A stretch of 64,000 nt of DNA from Atrina japonica. Taxonomy: Eukaryota; Mollusca; Bivalvia; Pterioida; Pinnidae. The stretch is from positions 729,001-793,000 of the forward strand of contig BROG01000230.1 in assembly GCA_030159075.1 (NCBI GenBank), given 5' to 3'. Within the stretch, counting starts at the first letter, position 1, and every line of letters starts with the position of its first letter. Both the position numbers and the translations under genes were made by a program. Below the pieces are notes generated by a model. The model was not told the origin of the DNA. It worked only from the letters and a program-made list of their open reading frames with translations, and did no database searches. Below, in pieces: positions 49,301 to 59,042 of the stretch.

Positions 49301-52300
49301 AAGTATCCTTCACCAGCAAACCTCAGATATAAAGCAATACTGAAAGTATCCTTCACCAGCAAACCTCAGATATAAAGCAATACTGAAAGTATCCTTCACC
49401 AGCAAACCTCAGATATAAAGCAATACTGAAAGTATCCTTCACCTATAAGCCTCAGATATAAAGTAATACTGAAAGTATCCTTCACCTATAAGCCTCAGAT
49501 ATAAAGTAATACCGAAAGTATCCTTCACCTATAAGTCTCAGATATAAAGCAATACTGAAAGTATCCTTCACCAAGCCACAGATATAAAGCAATACTGAAA
49601 GTATCCTTCACCAGCAAACCTCAGATATAAAGCAATGCTGAAAGTATCCTTCACCTATAAGTCTCAGATATAAAGTAATACTGAAAGTATCCTTCACCAA
49701 GCCACAGATATAAAGCAATACTGAAAGTATCCTTCACCTATAAGTCTGAGATATAAAGCAATACTGAAAGTATACTTCACCTATAAGTCTCAAATATAAA
49801 GCAATACTGAAAGTATCCTTCACCTATAAGCCTCAGATATAAAGCAATACTGAAAGTATCCTTCACCTATAAGTCTGAGATATAAAGCAATACTGAAAGT
49901 ATCCTTCACCTATAAGTCTGAGATATAAAGCAATACTGAAAGTATCCTTCACCTATAAGTCTGAGATATAAAGCAATACTGAAAGTATACTTCACCTATA
50001 AGTCTGAGATATAAAACAATACTGAAAGTATACTTCACCAAGCCACAGATATAAAGCAATACTGAAAGTATCCTTCACCAAGCCACAGATATAAAGCAAT
50101 ACTGAAAGTATCCTTCACCAGCAAACCTCAGATATAAAGCAGTACTGACAACAGTAGATTATCTGCTGAAGCTCTGTGTTGTGGAAAGAAAATCCACATT
50201 GCTAGGGTTGTGAGAGCGTAGATGTTTTTTTTTTTTTTTTTTTTTTTTTTGATAGTTCTTCATACTATGTATAAGATAACACACATGTTCAGTTTACCTG
50301 GATTTTGTCAATACTTTGCAGCATGTTGGTAATGGTGACATCCAACAAAGTGACAGAATAGTAGTACATGGTCACAGCCACGGTGATCATCCTATAAAAA
50401 TTGTTGCGTGGATGATTATTTTTGGTGATGGTGTACACAACTTTATAGATGGATTATCAATTGGTGCAGCATTTACAGACAGTATATTTGCTGGGATAAG
50501 CATATCTATAGCTGTTATCTGTGAAGAATTACCACATGAGTTGGGTATGTATAGCTGTTATCTGTGAAGCATTACCACATTATTTGGTAAAGTTTTATCT
50601 GTGCATTACTATTTTTTGAAAATTAGCCGTATTATTTTGGTTTATTACAAGACCCGGATGTGCCACTGTAGATAATTAAGTTCAACTCATCAAAAAAACA
50701 TAAGTTAATGCAAAAAATAAATGTCGGCCAGACACCCTGCACCTGTGTCTATGAGAGTATGATACCACACCCTGCACCTGTGTTTATGAGAGTATGATTC
50801 CACACCCAGCACCTGTGTTTATGAGAGTACGATATGACACCCTGCACCTGTGTCTGTGAGAGTACAGTATCACACCTTGCACCTGTGTCTGTGAGAATAT
50901 GGTACCACACCCTGCACCTGTGTCTATGAGAGTACCGTATGACACCCTGCATCTGTGTTTATGAGAGTACCATATGACACCCTGCATCTGTGTTTATGAG
51001 AGTAAGTATGACACCCTGCACCTGTGTCTGTGAGAGTATGGTACCACACCTTGCGCCTGTGTCTATGACAGTACCGTATGACACCCTGCACCTGTGTCTA
51101 TGACAGTACAGTATGACACCCTGCACCTGTGTCTGTGAGAGTATGGTACCACACCCTGCACCTGTGTCTGTGAGAGTATGGTACCACACCCTGCACCTGT
51201 GTCTATGAGAGTATGGTACCACACCCTGCACCTGTGTCTGTGAGAGTACCGTATGACACCCTGCACCTGTGTCTATGACAGTACAGTATGACACCCTGCA
51301 CCTGTGTCTATGAGAGTATGGTACCACACCCTGCACCTGTGTCTGTGAGAGTATGGTACCACACCCTGCACCTGTGTCTGTGAGAGTATGGTACCACACC
51401 CTGCACCTGTGTCTGTTAGAGTATGGTACCACACCCTGCACCTGTGTCTGTGAGAGTATGGTACCACACCCTGCACCTGTGTCTGTGAGAGTATGGTACC
51501 ACACCCTGCACCTGTGTCTGTGAGAGTATGGTACCACACCCTGCACCTGTGTCTGTGAGAGTATGGTACCACACCCTGCACCTGTGTCTGTGAGAGTATG
51601 GTACCACACCCTGCACCTGTGTCTGTGAGAGTATGGTACCACACCCTGCACCTGTGTCTGTGAGAGTATGGTACCACACCCTGCACCTGTGTCTGTGAGA
51701 GTATGGTACCACACCCTGCACCTGTGTCTGTGAGAGTATGGTACCACACCCTGCACCTGTGTCTGTGAGAGTATGGTACCACACCCTGCACCTGTGTCTG
51801 TGAGAGTATGGTACCACACCCTGCACCTGTGTCTGTGAGAGTATGGTACCACACCCTGCACCTGTGTCTGTGAAAGTATGGTACCACACCCTGCACCTGT
51901 GTCTGTGAGAGTATGGTACCACACCCTGCACCTGTGTCTGTGAGAGTATGGTACCACACCCTGCACCTGTGTCTGTGAGAGTATGGTACCACACCCTGCA
52001 CCTGTGTCTGTGAGAGTATGGTACCACACCCAGCACCTGTGTCTATCAGAGTACCATACATCTCAGTGAATTGTCATCTCACTCAATACACAAGTTCTGA
52101 CTTCTAAGTTTATAAGATTACAAATGATTACAAGAACAGTTATAACTGACATTCCTACAGAAACAAAAAACAGTTTCAAGATATTTAAGAGAAAAAATAA
52201 AGCAAGGCAAGATACAATGTATAGGAAAGTATACAGTACAATGTGGTGTTTATTCTGTCAAACACTCTACTTGTTGTAGAGTGAAACATGGTACGGTGAC

Positions 52301-55300
52301 ACACAGTGATTTTTATCTACTTGGTGTAGACTGAAACATGGTACGGTGACACACAGTGATTTTTATATACTTGGTGTAGAATGAAACGGTACGGTGACAC
52401 ACAGTGATTTTTATATACTTGGTGTAGAATGAAACATGGTACGGTGACACACAGTGATTTTTATATACTTGGTGTAGACTGAAACATGGTACGGTGACAC
52501 ACAGTGATTTTTATCTACTTGGTGTAGACTGAAACATGATACGATATGGTTTCACATGATGATTTTTAGTGTGCAACACTAGAAAAACACGATCACTCCA
52601 TGAAAAATAGTGCAAAGAATTGTCTCTCAAAATAAATGACTTGACATTTCAATATGCAATAAAAATTGTTAAAAAAAGTTAATCTCGAAGTGTTAACTTT
52701 TTTATCATCCTGTTTTTATAGGGCAGTGCTAGTGTCATACGATATTTTGACTTCAGCAATAAAATGACCCCAGGGTCCTTTTATTGCAACAGAATGACCC
52801 AGGGGTTACTTTCTGGAAAAATCCCCCACGTGCGATAAAATAACCCTCCAGCAATAATTAATTTCACAGGGGGGTCAATATATTGTGGCTGAGATAAAAT
52901 GACTTGTGATTTGCCATGTTTCAACATTAAGGATATGTGAATGCAAGTGTGGGGGATTAAAATATTGCAGCTGCAATAAAATTACTCCTATGAAATTTTT
53001 TCAAAAATGTTTTTTAATATGTAATTTCATTTAGAATCAATATTTCATGGCTATCCAATCATAATTAATTTATTTCTGAATATGGGAATACTAGAGAGGA
53101 AGTCTAAATATCACGGCTGTGATAAAATGATCCCCCAATCAAAATTTTTCTAAAAATGTTTTTTAATATGTAACTTCATTTAAAATCAATCTTTCATGGC
53201 TATACAACTATAATTATTCCTGAATATGTCAGTACTAGGTGGGGGGCATTCTATCACAGGGGATCAAAATATCATATAACACTGATATTTACGTACAAAT
53301 TGCACACATTTTTAACTTATATTATAAAGATGGAAAAAGTAATTAACTGATTGAGCAATTTGATCAGACCAAATCAAACTTAATTTAGTTCCGATATATT
53401 AAGCGTAGTGTATCACTGGTTCATCCGGGATCAAGTTGCTTTGAATAGTATGTCAACATTTGTTCTATATGAAGTATATATAAATAGTCAATCTTTTATT
53501 TTTAGATTCTGTAAAATTTGACAAAAAACCAAAAGTTGCTCGCTATATGTATATTGTATAACAATCATTGGAACATATTACTTGTTCTGTCTGCGTGTGA
53601 ATTAAATAGTAAATGAATACCGTTATGGAAAATTAAATAGGCCTATGCCTACTAGTACTTTCCTTGGTAAGTAATGACGAAATCCAAAAACACTAATTAT
53701 AAAATAGGTAAACATAAAATATGTCATTTCTTATAGTCCATACTCTAGTAGCAAGCCAGGGGTACTCTTTAATGAGGAGTGATAAGATGAAGACACGTCA
53801 ATTATAATAACACTAACGCTATTTAAAGGTTTTCCATGCCAATTCCTTTTTTTGTCATTTCCTTAAAAATTATTGACTTTTGAAAATGAAAACAAGGGCA
53901 GGTATGTATCTTTATTGATGTGGTTACATAAATTTCAAATATCTTTTTTAAAAGAGATGCAACATTTCACACCTGATTTTTATATCCCTCTTATGAAATT
54001 GAGGGAGATAACTTGCATGCAGACTAGAAGATACACATGTATATGAATCAAATAATACAATTATACAATGTTACTATTTTTTTTTAATGTTTGATAAAAT
54101 AGTAGGTCTAAAATGCCACAATGTATTACTTTTTAAAACAATGTATAACATGAACATACTGAACTGGTGTCAATTTAAGGTGAACACTGAAAGTTTTTGA
54201 GTCATGTTTCTGTCTAATTTTTTTAATAAAATAAACAATGTAAAATATAGTTGAAGTTAAGATATTAAACTAAAGATATTTGTCAACATTTTTTATGCTG
54301 TGTGTGTGCATGTGTGTGTGTGTGTGTGTGTGTGTGTATGAGAGAGAGACAGACAGACAGATAAACGTTTTTCCAAACCACTGTGACATCTGTGAAAAAC
54401 TGTAATTTCTGTCAGAAATCAAATGTAAGTTAATCTGACAAGTTCTTTTTTCAAAACATATCAACAGTTACTATCAAGGTAAAAGTTTGGCATTCAGCCA
54501 ACGATGATCGGCACATCAAGCGTACTTGGTCTGTTCGGGATAATTTAGCAAATCAATTTCAAAAAAGAAGTTATTGAAACTTTCAGTGTTTCATGTCATA
54601 ATATTAGTAGTAGTAATATCAACAACAATTAGTGAAGGGCAGACTTTATTTACATGCATGGTTACAACATGACATCACTGGAGCAACTGTGATATTCTCT
54701 GTCTAACAAGACATGGATTTACATCTTGTTTATTACCTGTAGGGTGCAAGGCTTTAGTGATAGTTAATTAATCTAGGCACCCCATGGAGAAGTCTAATAC
54801 AAAATGCTTCATCTGACAGTGTCAAACAAATATGCCGCCATGGTGTAGAGTGAAATTTTGCGTATAAATACACTATAGTTAGAAAGAGAATCTTGGTAAA
54901 TGACTGGTTTTTTTGGTGTGATGTTTTTGTCATCATTTTCGCGGTGTACAGTGTTTGACAGAATAAACACCACGTTTGTACTGTATGTATATATATATAT
55001 TATGATAATGTCATCATTTGAAGAACCTTGTCACATAAAGTGATACCGCTTTTTGTCTATTCTACAGGTGATTTTGCAATATTGTTAAATGCCGGGATGT
55101 CTGTCAAGAGAGCTTTATTTTATAACTTTCTATCAGCCTGTATGTGTTATTTTGGTCTTGTGATTGGTATAATTCTGGGAGAAAACACGACAGCACACAC
55201 TTGGATATTTGCAATAGCTGGTGGCATGTTCCTCTACATTGCTTTAGTAGATATGGTAAGTACCACTGGGGGTGGGGTAGGGTCAAAATGTAAGACATTG

Positions 55301-56455
55301 CAAAAATATGTTGGGGCCAGTGGCATTTGTGTTTCAGGAACATATTTTGTTTTATTTGTTTTTAGGCCCCATACTATCATGCTTGTTTTTCACTGTGTGT
55401 CTCCATTTGCTTTGGGTATAATATTTTAGTAACAAACCGAAATGACTCATTACAGAACCATAGCGGTACTGTGAACCAATCTTTAACCAAAAACTGTGAC
55501 TCACAGACAAACGCATTGAATTTTGTCACCCTTAATTAGAATATTCTGAATACATTTTTTCATCATTTTTAGGGTAAAAGGAAATGCCAGTGTGCAATTT
55601 GTTTGCAGATGGCAATTATTTAGGTCTTGGTTGGCCTGTCAATACAAAAAAAACTGTCCTGATTTTCTGGTGCATAAAAGCAAATCAATGGAAATGTTCT
55701 TGATAATTGAATTAACAGAGTTGCATATGCGGCCCTCTTGCATTCAGGGAAAGTTAATCCAGGGCAGCAAATGAGGCCCCTAGGGTTAAAGCTGCACATT
55801 TTATGTAAATTTTTGTATCTCTGTTCTGTATGGGTTTCAAATCTTGCTGGAATCTGTGCTAACTGGGGGGATCACAGGTTTAGATATTTAAGTCTTGTGT
55901 ACTTTTTCTGTGTGCGTTATAACCATTTCTTTTAGGTCGCCTTAGCAACAGGCTATAGCAGTCATCTTTTATCTGTAGTCGTCTGGCATGTGTCGTCATG
56001 CATTTACTTTTAACCAAACTTGGCAGGGAATATCACCATCAAATTTGTGAAAGTAAAGGGGTTAAGATCCATAGGGGCCCCAAAAAAGTACCAAAACTGA
56101 CTGACTTCAGATATTAGAGTTTGTTATATGCTGAGTGAAACACACAACAAAAAGGTGCTGACTCTGTATTTTTTATGGTAAGTGTAGTGGTGTTTGAGTT
56201 AACTCATTCATCTCCCCAAAACACATTTAGACTAGTCTATGTCACTGATTTACAGAAGATTCCATTGTTTTACAGGGCTTGATGAGTTTTTTTGTTTTTC
56301 AGATGCCAGAAATGAACAGTGCAGCTGAAGACAAAGAGAATAAGAAACAGCTTGGAGTTACCTGGATATTTTTCATACAGAATATTGGCATGTTGATTGG
56401 ATACGGTGTCATTTTGATAATGGCCATCTTTGGAAGTGAAATTGATATAAAGTAG
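33547..56455 (+). CDS. ZIP (SLC39) metal transporter, ZIP8/ZIP14-type; eight coding exons
   Basis: Joined exons 33547-33837, 37059-37233, 37692-37861, 39056-39184, 46559-46780, 50322-50544, 55068-55255 and 56303-56455 give 1,551 nt, 516 residues plus stop, with all frames and GT-AG borders consistent. Layout: signal peptide about 1-32; ectodomain to 157 with a PAL motif (126-128); TM1 158-180, TM2 189-210, TM3 231-249; cytosolic loop with HGHSHGDH (345-352); TM4 with HNFIDG (368-373); TM5 with EELPHELGD (397-405); TM6 418-440, TM7 446-465, TM8 485-509. Glu at the first position of the HExPHExGD motif is the mark of ZIP8 and ZIP14, which import Zn, Mn, Fe and Cd, reportedly with bicarbonate. 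Human ZIP8 and ZIP14 are about 460 and 490 residues. Whether it pre-dates the ZIP8/ZIP14 split cannot be told here, so no symbol is given. Confidence 0.93.
34240..34313. repeat. (TA)n microsatellite
   Basis: About 37 TA dinucleotides; the Tyr-Ile open frames across it are artefacts. Confidence 0.98.
34674..35345. mobile_element. 672-bp pogo/Tigger-like MITE
   Basis: Starts CAGTAGAACTTCGATGAGTC and ends with the complementary GACTCATCGAAGTTCTACTG, flanked by TA on both sides (34672-34673 and 35346-35347), as in Tc1/mariner-pogo elements. Sub-terminal GAGTCGAA motifs repeat in both arms. A poly-A run is at 34909-34927. No transposase; non-autonomous. Confidence 0.85.
35612..35875 (+). mobile_element. 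tRNA-derived SINE, diverged copy
   Basis: A-box-like TGACTCAGTCGG and B-box-like GAGTTCGGGTCC near the left end; 3' half shares GTCAGCATGATAAAGAAACC and the ATATGAGTGAAAAATTCTTG...GTTAAACAA tail with the SINE at 60253. Same strand as the ZIP gene. Confidence 0.8.
36130..37056. repeat. 50-bp minisatellite abutting the exon 2 acceptor
   Basis: About 17 units containing GAACAGTTTCAATGTCAGTG, GTTAATCTATCGTGATATT and TATTTGTAG. Each unit has a T-rich stretch followed by TAG or CAG. The last unit merges into the true 3' splice site TTATCATTATATTTTCAG of exon 2. Confidence 0.95.
37059..37233 (+). CDS. ZIP gene coding exon 2 (ectodomain with PAL motif)
   Basis: Codes residues 98-155 and the first base of codon 156. 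[14 protein letters not shown] matches the conserved first part of the LIV-1-type ectodomain, and SPALLHNF carries the PAL motif. Donor AAT|GTAAGT. Confidence 0.9.
37692..37861 (+). CDS. ZIP gene coding exon 3 (TM1-TM2)
   Basis: Begins with the last two bases of codon 156 and runs to residue 212. [19 protein letters not shown] is TM1; the linker [10 protein letters not shown] is typical of ZIP8/14; TM2 ends GLLVLVPE. Acceptor CCCATTTCAG, donor GAG|GTAATG. Confidence 0.93.
37862..38575. repeat. 45-bp minisatellite starting at the exon 3 donor
   Basis: Units of AATGTCATATGATGTATAA, CCACATTTAATAGATCACTC and AGATGT. The donor sequence GTAATGTCATAT is homologous to the start of each unit, so many units carry a donor-like GTAATG. 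Several units around 37970-38230 are diverged or missing. Confidence 0.9.
37862..39055 (+). other. ZIP intron 3 (1,194 bp)
   Basis: The 5' part is a 45-bp minisatellite beginning at the donor; the rest is unique-looking. The acceptor is a long T run, TTTTTTTTGCAG. Confidence 0.85.
39056..39184 (+). CDS. ZIP gene coding exon 4 (TM3)
   Basis: Residues 213-255. AFGF after the VPE of exon 3 completes the PEAFGF motif of ZIP8/14; [20 protein letters not shown] is TM3. Donor AAAG|GTAAAA, phase 0 at both ends. Confidence 0.93.
39220..39420. repeat. 57-bp tandem repeat
   Basis: About 3.5 copies containing GTTGTCATGGAACTCAGAAC and TAAACCTGTCAGTTTAA, starting about 40 bp after the exon 4 donor. Confidence 0.88.
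39510..39950. repeat. 23-bp minisatellite
   Basis: About 19 units of AAACAAAGTCATGTCTGAAA plus AAT, some shortened to AAACAGTCATG. Confidence 0.95.
40150..40960. repeat. 51/60-bp minisatellite
   Basis: About 14 units of GATTGCCAGTTTACTTGTGG plus AAGGCTAGGAGTCTTGTCC plus TGGGTATGTTGTAATCAGAA; a shorter form lacks AGGAGTCTT. Related single-copy sequence (AGTTTACTTGG ... GGTTTTCTATTGCCAC) occurs near 62450-62510, so the unit probably came from a dispersed repeat. Confidence 0.93.
40987..41098 (+). mobile_element. SINE 3' fragment
   Basis: Matches the 3' half of the SINE at 60253-60528 (GTGCCGAGCATAG, TTGAAGCCCTTCACCGGCAT, CATATGAGTGAAATATTC, then AAACAAAAAACAAAC). The tRNA-like head is missing. 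Confidence 0.85.
41600..42480. repeat. 31-bp diverged minisatellite
   Basis: About 25 uneven units of GATTCAGACAGTGGTGACTA plus ATTTGTAGGT, with frequent substitutions and spacing changes. Confidence 0.9.
42560..43185. repeat. 27-bp minisatellite
   Basis: About 23 units of TGATACACAGTGATTACGAT plus ATGTAAG. The 27-bp period keeps one minus-strand frame open (215 codons, 9-residue repeat); this is a by-product. Confidence 0.95.
43895..44007. mobile_element. 113-bp short inverted-repeat element
   Basis: GACCTGGCACCA at the left end is inverted as TGGTGCCAGGTC at the right; a second inverted pair (CTCATCAACAC and GTGTTGATGAG, near 43944 and 44015) extends the fold. No target duplication was found. 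Confidence 0.5.
44680..44990. repeat. short tandem repeats
   Basis: AAGTGGTATAAAGGAAGT is duplicated at 44680-44720, followed by about six diverged 30-bp units of ACATGTGACAGTTGTCAAGG plus AGACAATGAA. Confidence 0.8.
46559..46780 (+). CDS. ZIP gene coding exon 5 (cytosolic loop)
   Basis: Residues 256-329, entirely within the TM3-TM4 cytosolic loop. Polar, Ser- and Asp/Glu-rich ([26 protein letters not shown]), without the His cluster often seen here; the His-rich stretch is in exon 6. Phase 0 on both sides, so it could be skipped without a frameshift. Acceptor GTCTGATTTTCAG, donor AAT|GTACGT. Confidence 0.82.
46935..47830. repeat. dispersed repeat, unclassified
   Basis: Internally repetitive: a phrase of the type CCAAATTTGACAGGGACTA, then GGTACATCTTTTAAAATC and GAACCAATGATCA, recurs with variation, and a related fragment occurs at 55935-56110. 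I cannot assign a superfamily; no protein domain is visible. Confidence 0.5.
47856..48554. mobile_element. 699-bp palindromic (fold-back) element flanked by TTAA
   Basis: AGCTGAACTAGGATCATAAA at the left is inverted at the right (TTTATGATCCTAGTTCAGCT), and complementarity continues through most of both arms, e.g. CAACAAACAGAGAATGAA near 48107 and TTCATTCTCTGTTTGTTG near 48221. TTAA lies at both borders (47852-47855 and 48555-48558), a piggyBac-type target. No coding capacity. Confidence 0.8.
48588..50146. repeat. 43-bp minisatellite
   Basis: About 36 units of AAAGCAATACTGAAAGTATC plus CTTCACCTATAAGTCTGAG plus ATAT. Three variant spacers alternate: CTATAAGTCTGAG, CAGCAAACCTCAG and CAAGCCACAG. 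Confidence 0.97.
50322..50544 (+). CDS. ZIP gene coding exon 6 (His-rich loop, TM4, TM5, metal-binding motifs)
   Basis: Residues 330-403 and the first base of codon 404. Contains HGHSHGDH (345-352), TM4 with HNFIDG (His368, Asn369, Asp372) and TM5 ending EELPHELG. These supply most of the transport-site ligands. Acceptor ACTTTGCAG, donor TTGG|GTATGT. A 41-bp imperfect copy of the exon's last part lies right behind the donor (50550-50590). Confidence 0.95.
50550..50590 (+). repeat. tandem duplicate of the exon 6 3' end
   Basis: TATAGCTGTTATCTGTGAAG and following repeats 50507-50547 at a distance of 43 bp, with a handful of differences; one turns the second Glu codon of the metal-binding motif into Ala. 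The copy ends TTTG|GTAAAG, a second donor-like site. Use of that donor would shift the frame (43 is not a multiple of 3). Confidence 0.85.
50725..52050. repeat. 35-bp satellite
   Basis: About 38 units of GGTACCACACCCTGCACCTG plus TGTCTGTGAGAGTAT. The centre (51300-52020) is almost homogeneous and the left edge diverged. A minus-strand frame stays open for 356 codons purely because three units (105 bp) form 35 stop-free codons. Confidence 0.97.
52265..52550. repeat. 50-bp minisatellite
   Basis: Six units of TACTTGGTGTAGACTGAAAC plus ATGGTACGGTGACACACAGT plus GATTTTTATC. Confidence 0.93.
52736..53290. repeat. diverged repeat of ATAAAATGACCCC-type phrases
   Basis: Several spaced copies of a phrase like ATTGTGGCTGAGATAAAATG with GGGGGTC or AGGGGATC partners, plus a duplicated TTTTTTAATATGTAA(C/T)TTCATTT (near 53010 and 53158). 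No regular period. Confidence 0.55.
53291..55067 (+). other. 3' part of intron 6, no gene seen
   Basis: AT-rich; apart from the (GT)n and AGAC microsatellite at 54300-54361 no repeat, RNA gene or conserved coding sequence was recognised. Confidence 0.5.
55068..55255 (+). CDS. ZIP gene coding exon 7 (TM6-TM7)
   Basis: Completes codon 404 and runs to residue 466: [12 protein letters not shown] completes the TM5 metal motif and matches the ZIP8/14 signature; TM6 [21 protein letters not shown]7 [18 protein letters not shown]. Acceptor TCTATTCTACAG, donor ATG|GTAAGT. Confidence 0.95.
55256..56302 (+). other. ZIP intron 7 (1,047 bp)
   Basis: No tandem array. 55935-56110 is a fragment of the dispersed repeat also present at 46935-47830. 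The remainder has no recognised feature. Confidence 0.75.
56303..56455 (+). CDS. ZIP gene coding exon 8 (TM8, stop)
   Basis: Residues 467-516 and TAG. MPEMN continues the DM(F)PEM motif after TM7; [20 protein letters not shown] is TM8. Acceptor TTTGTTTTTCAG. Confidence 0.94.
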   Translation: MPEMNSAAEDKENKKQLGVTWIFFIQNIGMLIGYGVILIMAIFGSEIDIK

Positions 56456-57985
56456 TAACCAATCTTGTAGGATGTTATCTTGATATATATCTGCACATGT
56501 ACTTGATATCAAATTAATTGTGTAGTTTGATTATTTTGTATGTGTTACCTGCTTTGCTTTAACATGTTTAATTGCATCTAAGATGAATTTATAATTCCAT
56601 CCATTTTAAACCATTAACAAAATATTTGTTCTAAATTTGAAACATAATATTGCCTTTCACAAAGCATGAATTTATTTTACAATTATCAAGTTACAAAGCT
56701 TGGTACGTTTTGTATCTGACAATTTGTACTTGTTTCATAGTTTTGTATTAGTATATATAAACAATTTGGGGGTCATTTAAGACATTGTATGGGTTTGTTG
56801 TCAACATTTTTGTAGCAGTAAAGGTTTCAAAGCATTGTTATACTTTGAGGGTGTGTGTGTGTGTCTGTGTCTGTGTCTGTGTTTGTGTGTGTGTCTGTGT
56901 GTGTTTGTGTGTGTAGGTGTGTTTGTGTGTGTGTGTATGTTTGTGTGTATCTGTCTGTGTGTGTGTGTGTGTGTCTGTGTGTGTGTATGTGTGTCTGTGT
57001 CTGTGTCTGTGTGTGTGTGTCGCAGAAGTTCTATATATCACTGTATCATAGAATACATCTACTTCAGACATCTCAGTTAGTGATTAAGTTTATATTATAT
57101 TGTAAAGTATGTGATTTAAACTGTAAATACTTTAGGTCTCTCCATAACATATGAATACTTAATGTCACATGTCAGAACTAACAAATTGTCAGTACTCAAT
57201 ACTAAACACAATAAGGCAGTCAGTTTGTAGGTTCATAATATCTATTGAATATAACTCATATCACTGATCTGTTTCTGACTGTTTTATTTTGTGTGTGAAT
57301 GGTTGGATGGCTGTTTAGTTCCAACATTTGAAAACTCCAAAGGAGAGAAATTTACTAGCATTGAATAGACAAATTTACTCTTTCTAGGATTTTCTTTTTG
57401 TTTTTTGGAGATATTTTACTTCATTTTTTTTCTGCACAAACTTAGGTAACCAAGATTATTTTTTTTAATTAGAAGTAGTTTTTGCATGGAAACTCACCAA
57501 AGTGCCAAGTAGATACATTTGTATTAGGTCAAGTAATATCATGTAACTGACTATTTTGTTATAAGTTATTGAATGTTGTGCCAAACTTCATTATTTTTCA
57601 GTTTGTTTTCATTTTCCAAGTTAACCAAAATTTCAGTCTGCATGATCTAGTTTAATAAATACCAAATAATGGATAGATATAACCAAAACTAACCATCACT
57701 TTTGCTTTTGTTTTGGAGGAGTGTCAAAATTCTTAATCATGACATGACATATTTTTACAACAGTTACATAAAATGTATGACTATCTGTTATTATACTTTG
57801 CGCAATGACATTAGAAGAGAGCATTAAACTGGAATCAGCCTTTCTGTCTAGATTTCTGTCTGCCTGTCTGTCTATAGACATCATTCATCCAGCTATGCAT
57901 TGTACATTGATACATTGTAGAGGAGAAATCATGTTGATGTTTAAAGAAAATGTAACTCAGACTCTTTCAGGTAAATTTGTGGAAC
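56456..57985 (+). other. ZIP 3' UTR and beyond
   Basis: No further coding sequence recognised. A TGTGTC/TG microsatellite spans 56850-57020. The first clear AATAAA after the stop is at 57654-57659, a candidate polyadenylation signal; the true end is unknown. Confidence 0.5.
56850..57020. repeat. (TGTGTC)/(TG)n microsatellite
   Basis: Long TG-rich run with TGTGTC and TGTTTG interruptions; open frames across it are artefacts. Confidence 0.97.
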
Positions 57986-58089
57986 CATACTAATTAGAGT
58001 CGAAGTGAGGCTGGAGACCACACTGATTAGAGTCGAAGTGAGGCTGGAGACCACACTGATTAGAGTTGAAGTGAGATTTGAAATCACAC
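57986..58089. repeat. 33-bp tandem repeat, three copies
   Basis: GATTAGAGTCGAAGTGAGGC plus TGGAGACCACACT; the third copy is diverged. Confidence 0.9.
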
Positions 58090-58093
58090 TTAA

Positions 58094-58798
58094 AGCGATA
58101 TGAGCTGTCGTGGGTAAAAAAAATTAAATGCCCATTTTATGTGATATTCTGTCTCTCATATATTCCAAAGAGACAGTCTGGTGGTTAGAATAACAAATGC
58201 ATGTGTAAAAGTGCAACAATCTTGCCAAACATAACCTGCAATATCAGTTATTTTTTGTCCGCCATACTCTGAGCATTGCAAATTAACTTTTGGTATTTTT
58301 TTATGAAGATTACCGAGAGACCAATATACATTCTATTCTTATTACCCTTTGCATCTATTTTTGTACATCATCATTTCATACCTAAATCAGTCAAAGTTGG
58401 TCTTTTTCGTCGTTTCAAAACATTAGTTTCTGAAATTGTCCACATGCCAGGTATATCGAGTGATCTTGACCAATTTTTAGATCATCTCATCGCATTCTCG
58501 GATTTGTCATTCTTGACACATATGATCATGAACTGCCAAACTCCACTGGACATGGCAGCACGATTGTAAAACATGAGGTACACATACTTTTCACAGTTAT
58601 ATTGTTTTGATTTTGTCAACGTCAGCATTCAGGGTAACAACAAAGATAAAAAAAAAATTCTAATAAAGCAAATAACTTCTAAAAGAAGATCTTTGACAAC
58701 GTTTTACATGTTTGATAATGTATTTGAACACTCATTTTATCATATTCTTGACTATATGTCAGGGGACAAAAATAATCATTGTGACAGCTTATATCGCT
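58094..58798. mobile_element. 705-bp TIR element flanked by TTAA
   Basis: AGCGATATGAGCTGTC at the left end is matched by the inverse of AGCGATATAAGCTGTC at the right (15 of 16), with TTAA outside both (58090-58093 and 58799-58802). Inside are two adjacent plus-strand open frames (58276-58569 and 58573-58830, the latter running past the element's end). I do not recognise either and do not call them genes. Confidence 0.75.
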
Positions 58799-58858
58799 TT
58801 AATAGAGATCAAGTGAGACTTGAATTATAATTGAAATAAAACAGAATCGTAAGCATAC

Positions 58859-59042
58859 AGTGGAATTTTGTTCTGTTGAAATCGGTTGAGTCGAAATTCT
58901 GGGGATGTCAAAATTGAAAGTCTAGTCCCAATTTTCATAGAAATATGACATATCAATAAAAAATTTCAGATATCTCAAAATCTGGATATCTGGAAATAAT
59001 AGGGGTGGTCCCATGAATTTTGAAATAACAAGATTCTACTTT
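58859..59042. mobile_element. decayed TIR element, mariner/pogo-like ends
   Basis: CAGTGGAATTTTGTT near the left and, inverted, AACAAGATTCTACTTTA at the right; internal GAGTCGAAATTCTGGGG is of the same style as the MITE at 34674. Ends are imperfect and no target duplication is clear. Confidence 0.45.

Larger units (their letters stand above)
46781..50321 (+). other. ZIP intron 5 (3,541 bp)
   Basis: Contains a dispersed repeat (about 46935-47830), a 699-bp palindromic element (47856-48554), a 43-bp minisatellite (48588-50146) and a poly-T run (50226-50250). Confidence 0.82.
50545..55067 (+). other. ZIP intron 6 (4,523 bp)
   Basis: Starts with a partial copy of the exon 6 end, then a 35-bp satellite, a 50-bp minisatellite, a diverged repeat (52736-53290), and about 1.7 kb without a recognised feature except a (GT)n run with AGAC units (54300-54361). 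Confidence 0.82.

Noticed and set aside
50959..52029. 356-codon minus-strand open frame with 35-residue repeats
   Set aside because: It is the 35-bp satellite read in one frame: three stop-free units give 35 codons, other frames are equally open, and it lies in an intron of the opposite-strand gene.
58276..58830. Two adjacent open frames as a small gene
   Set aside because: They lie largely within a TTAA-bordered inverted-repeat element, have AT-rich composition and match no family I recognise.
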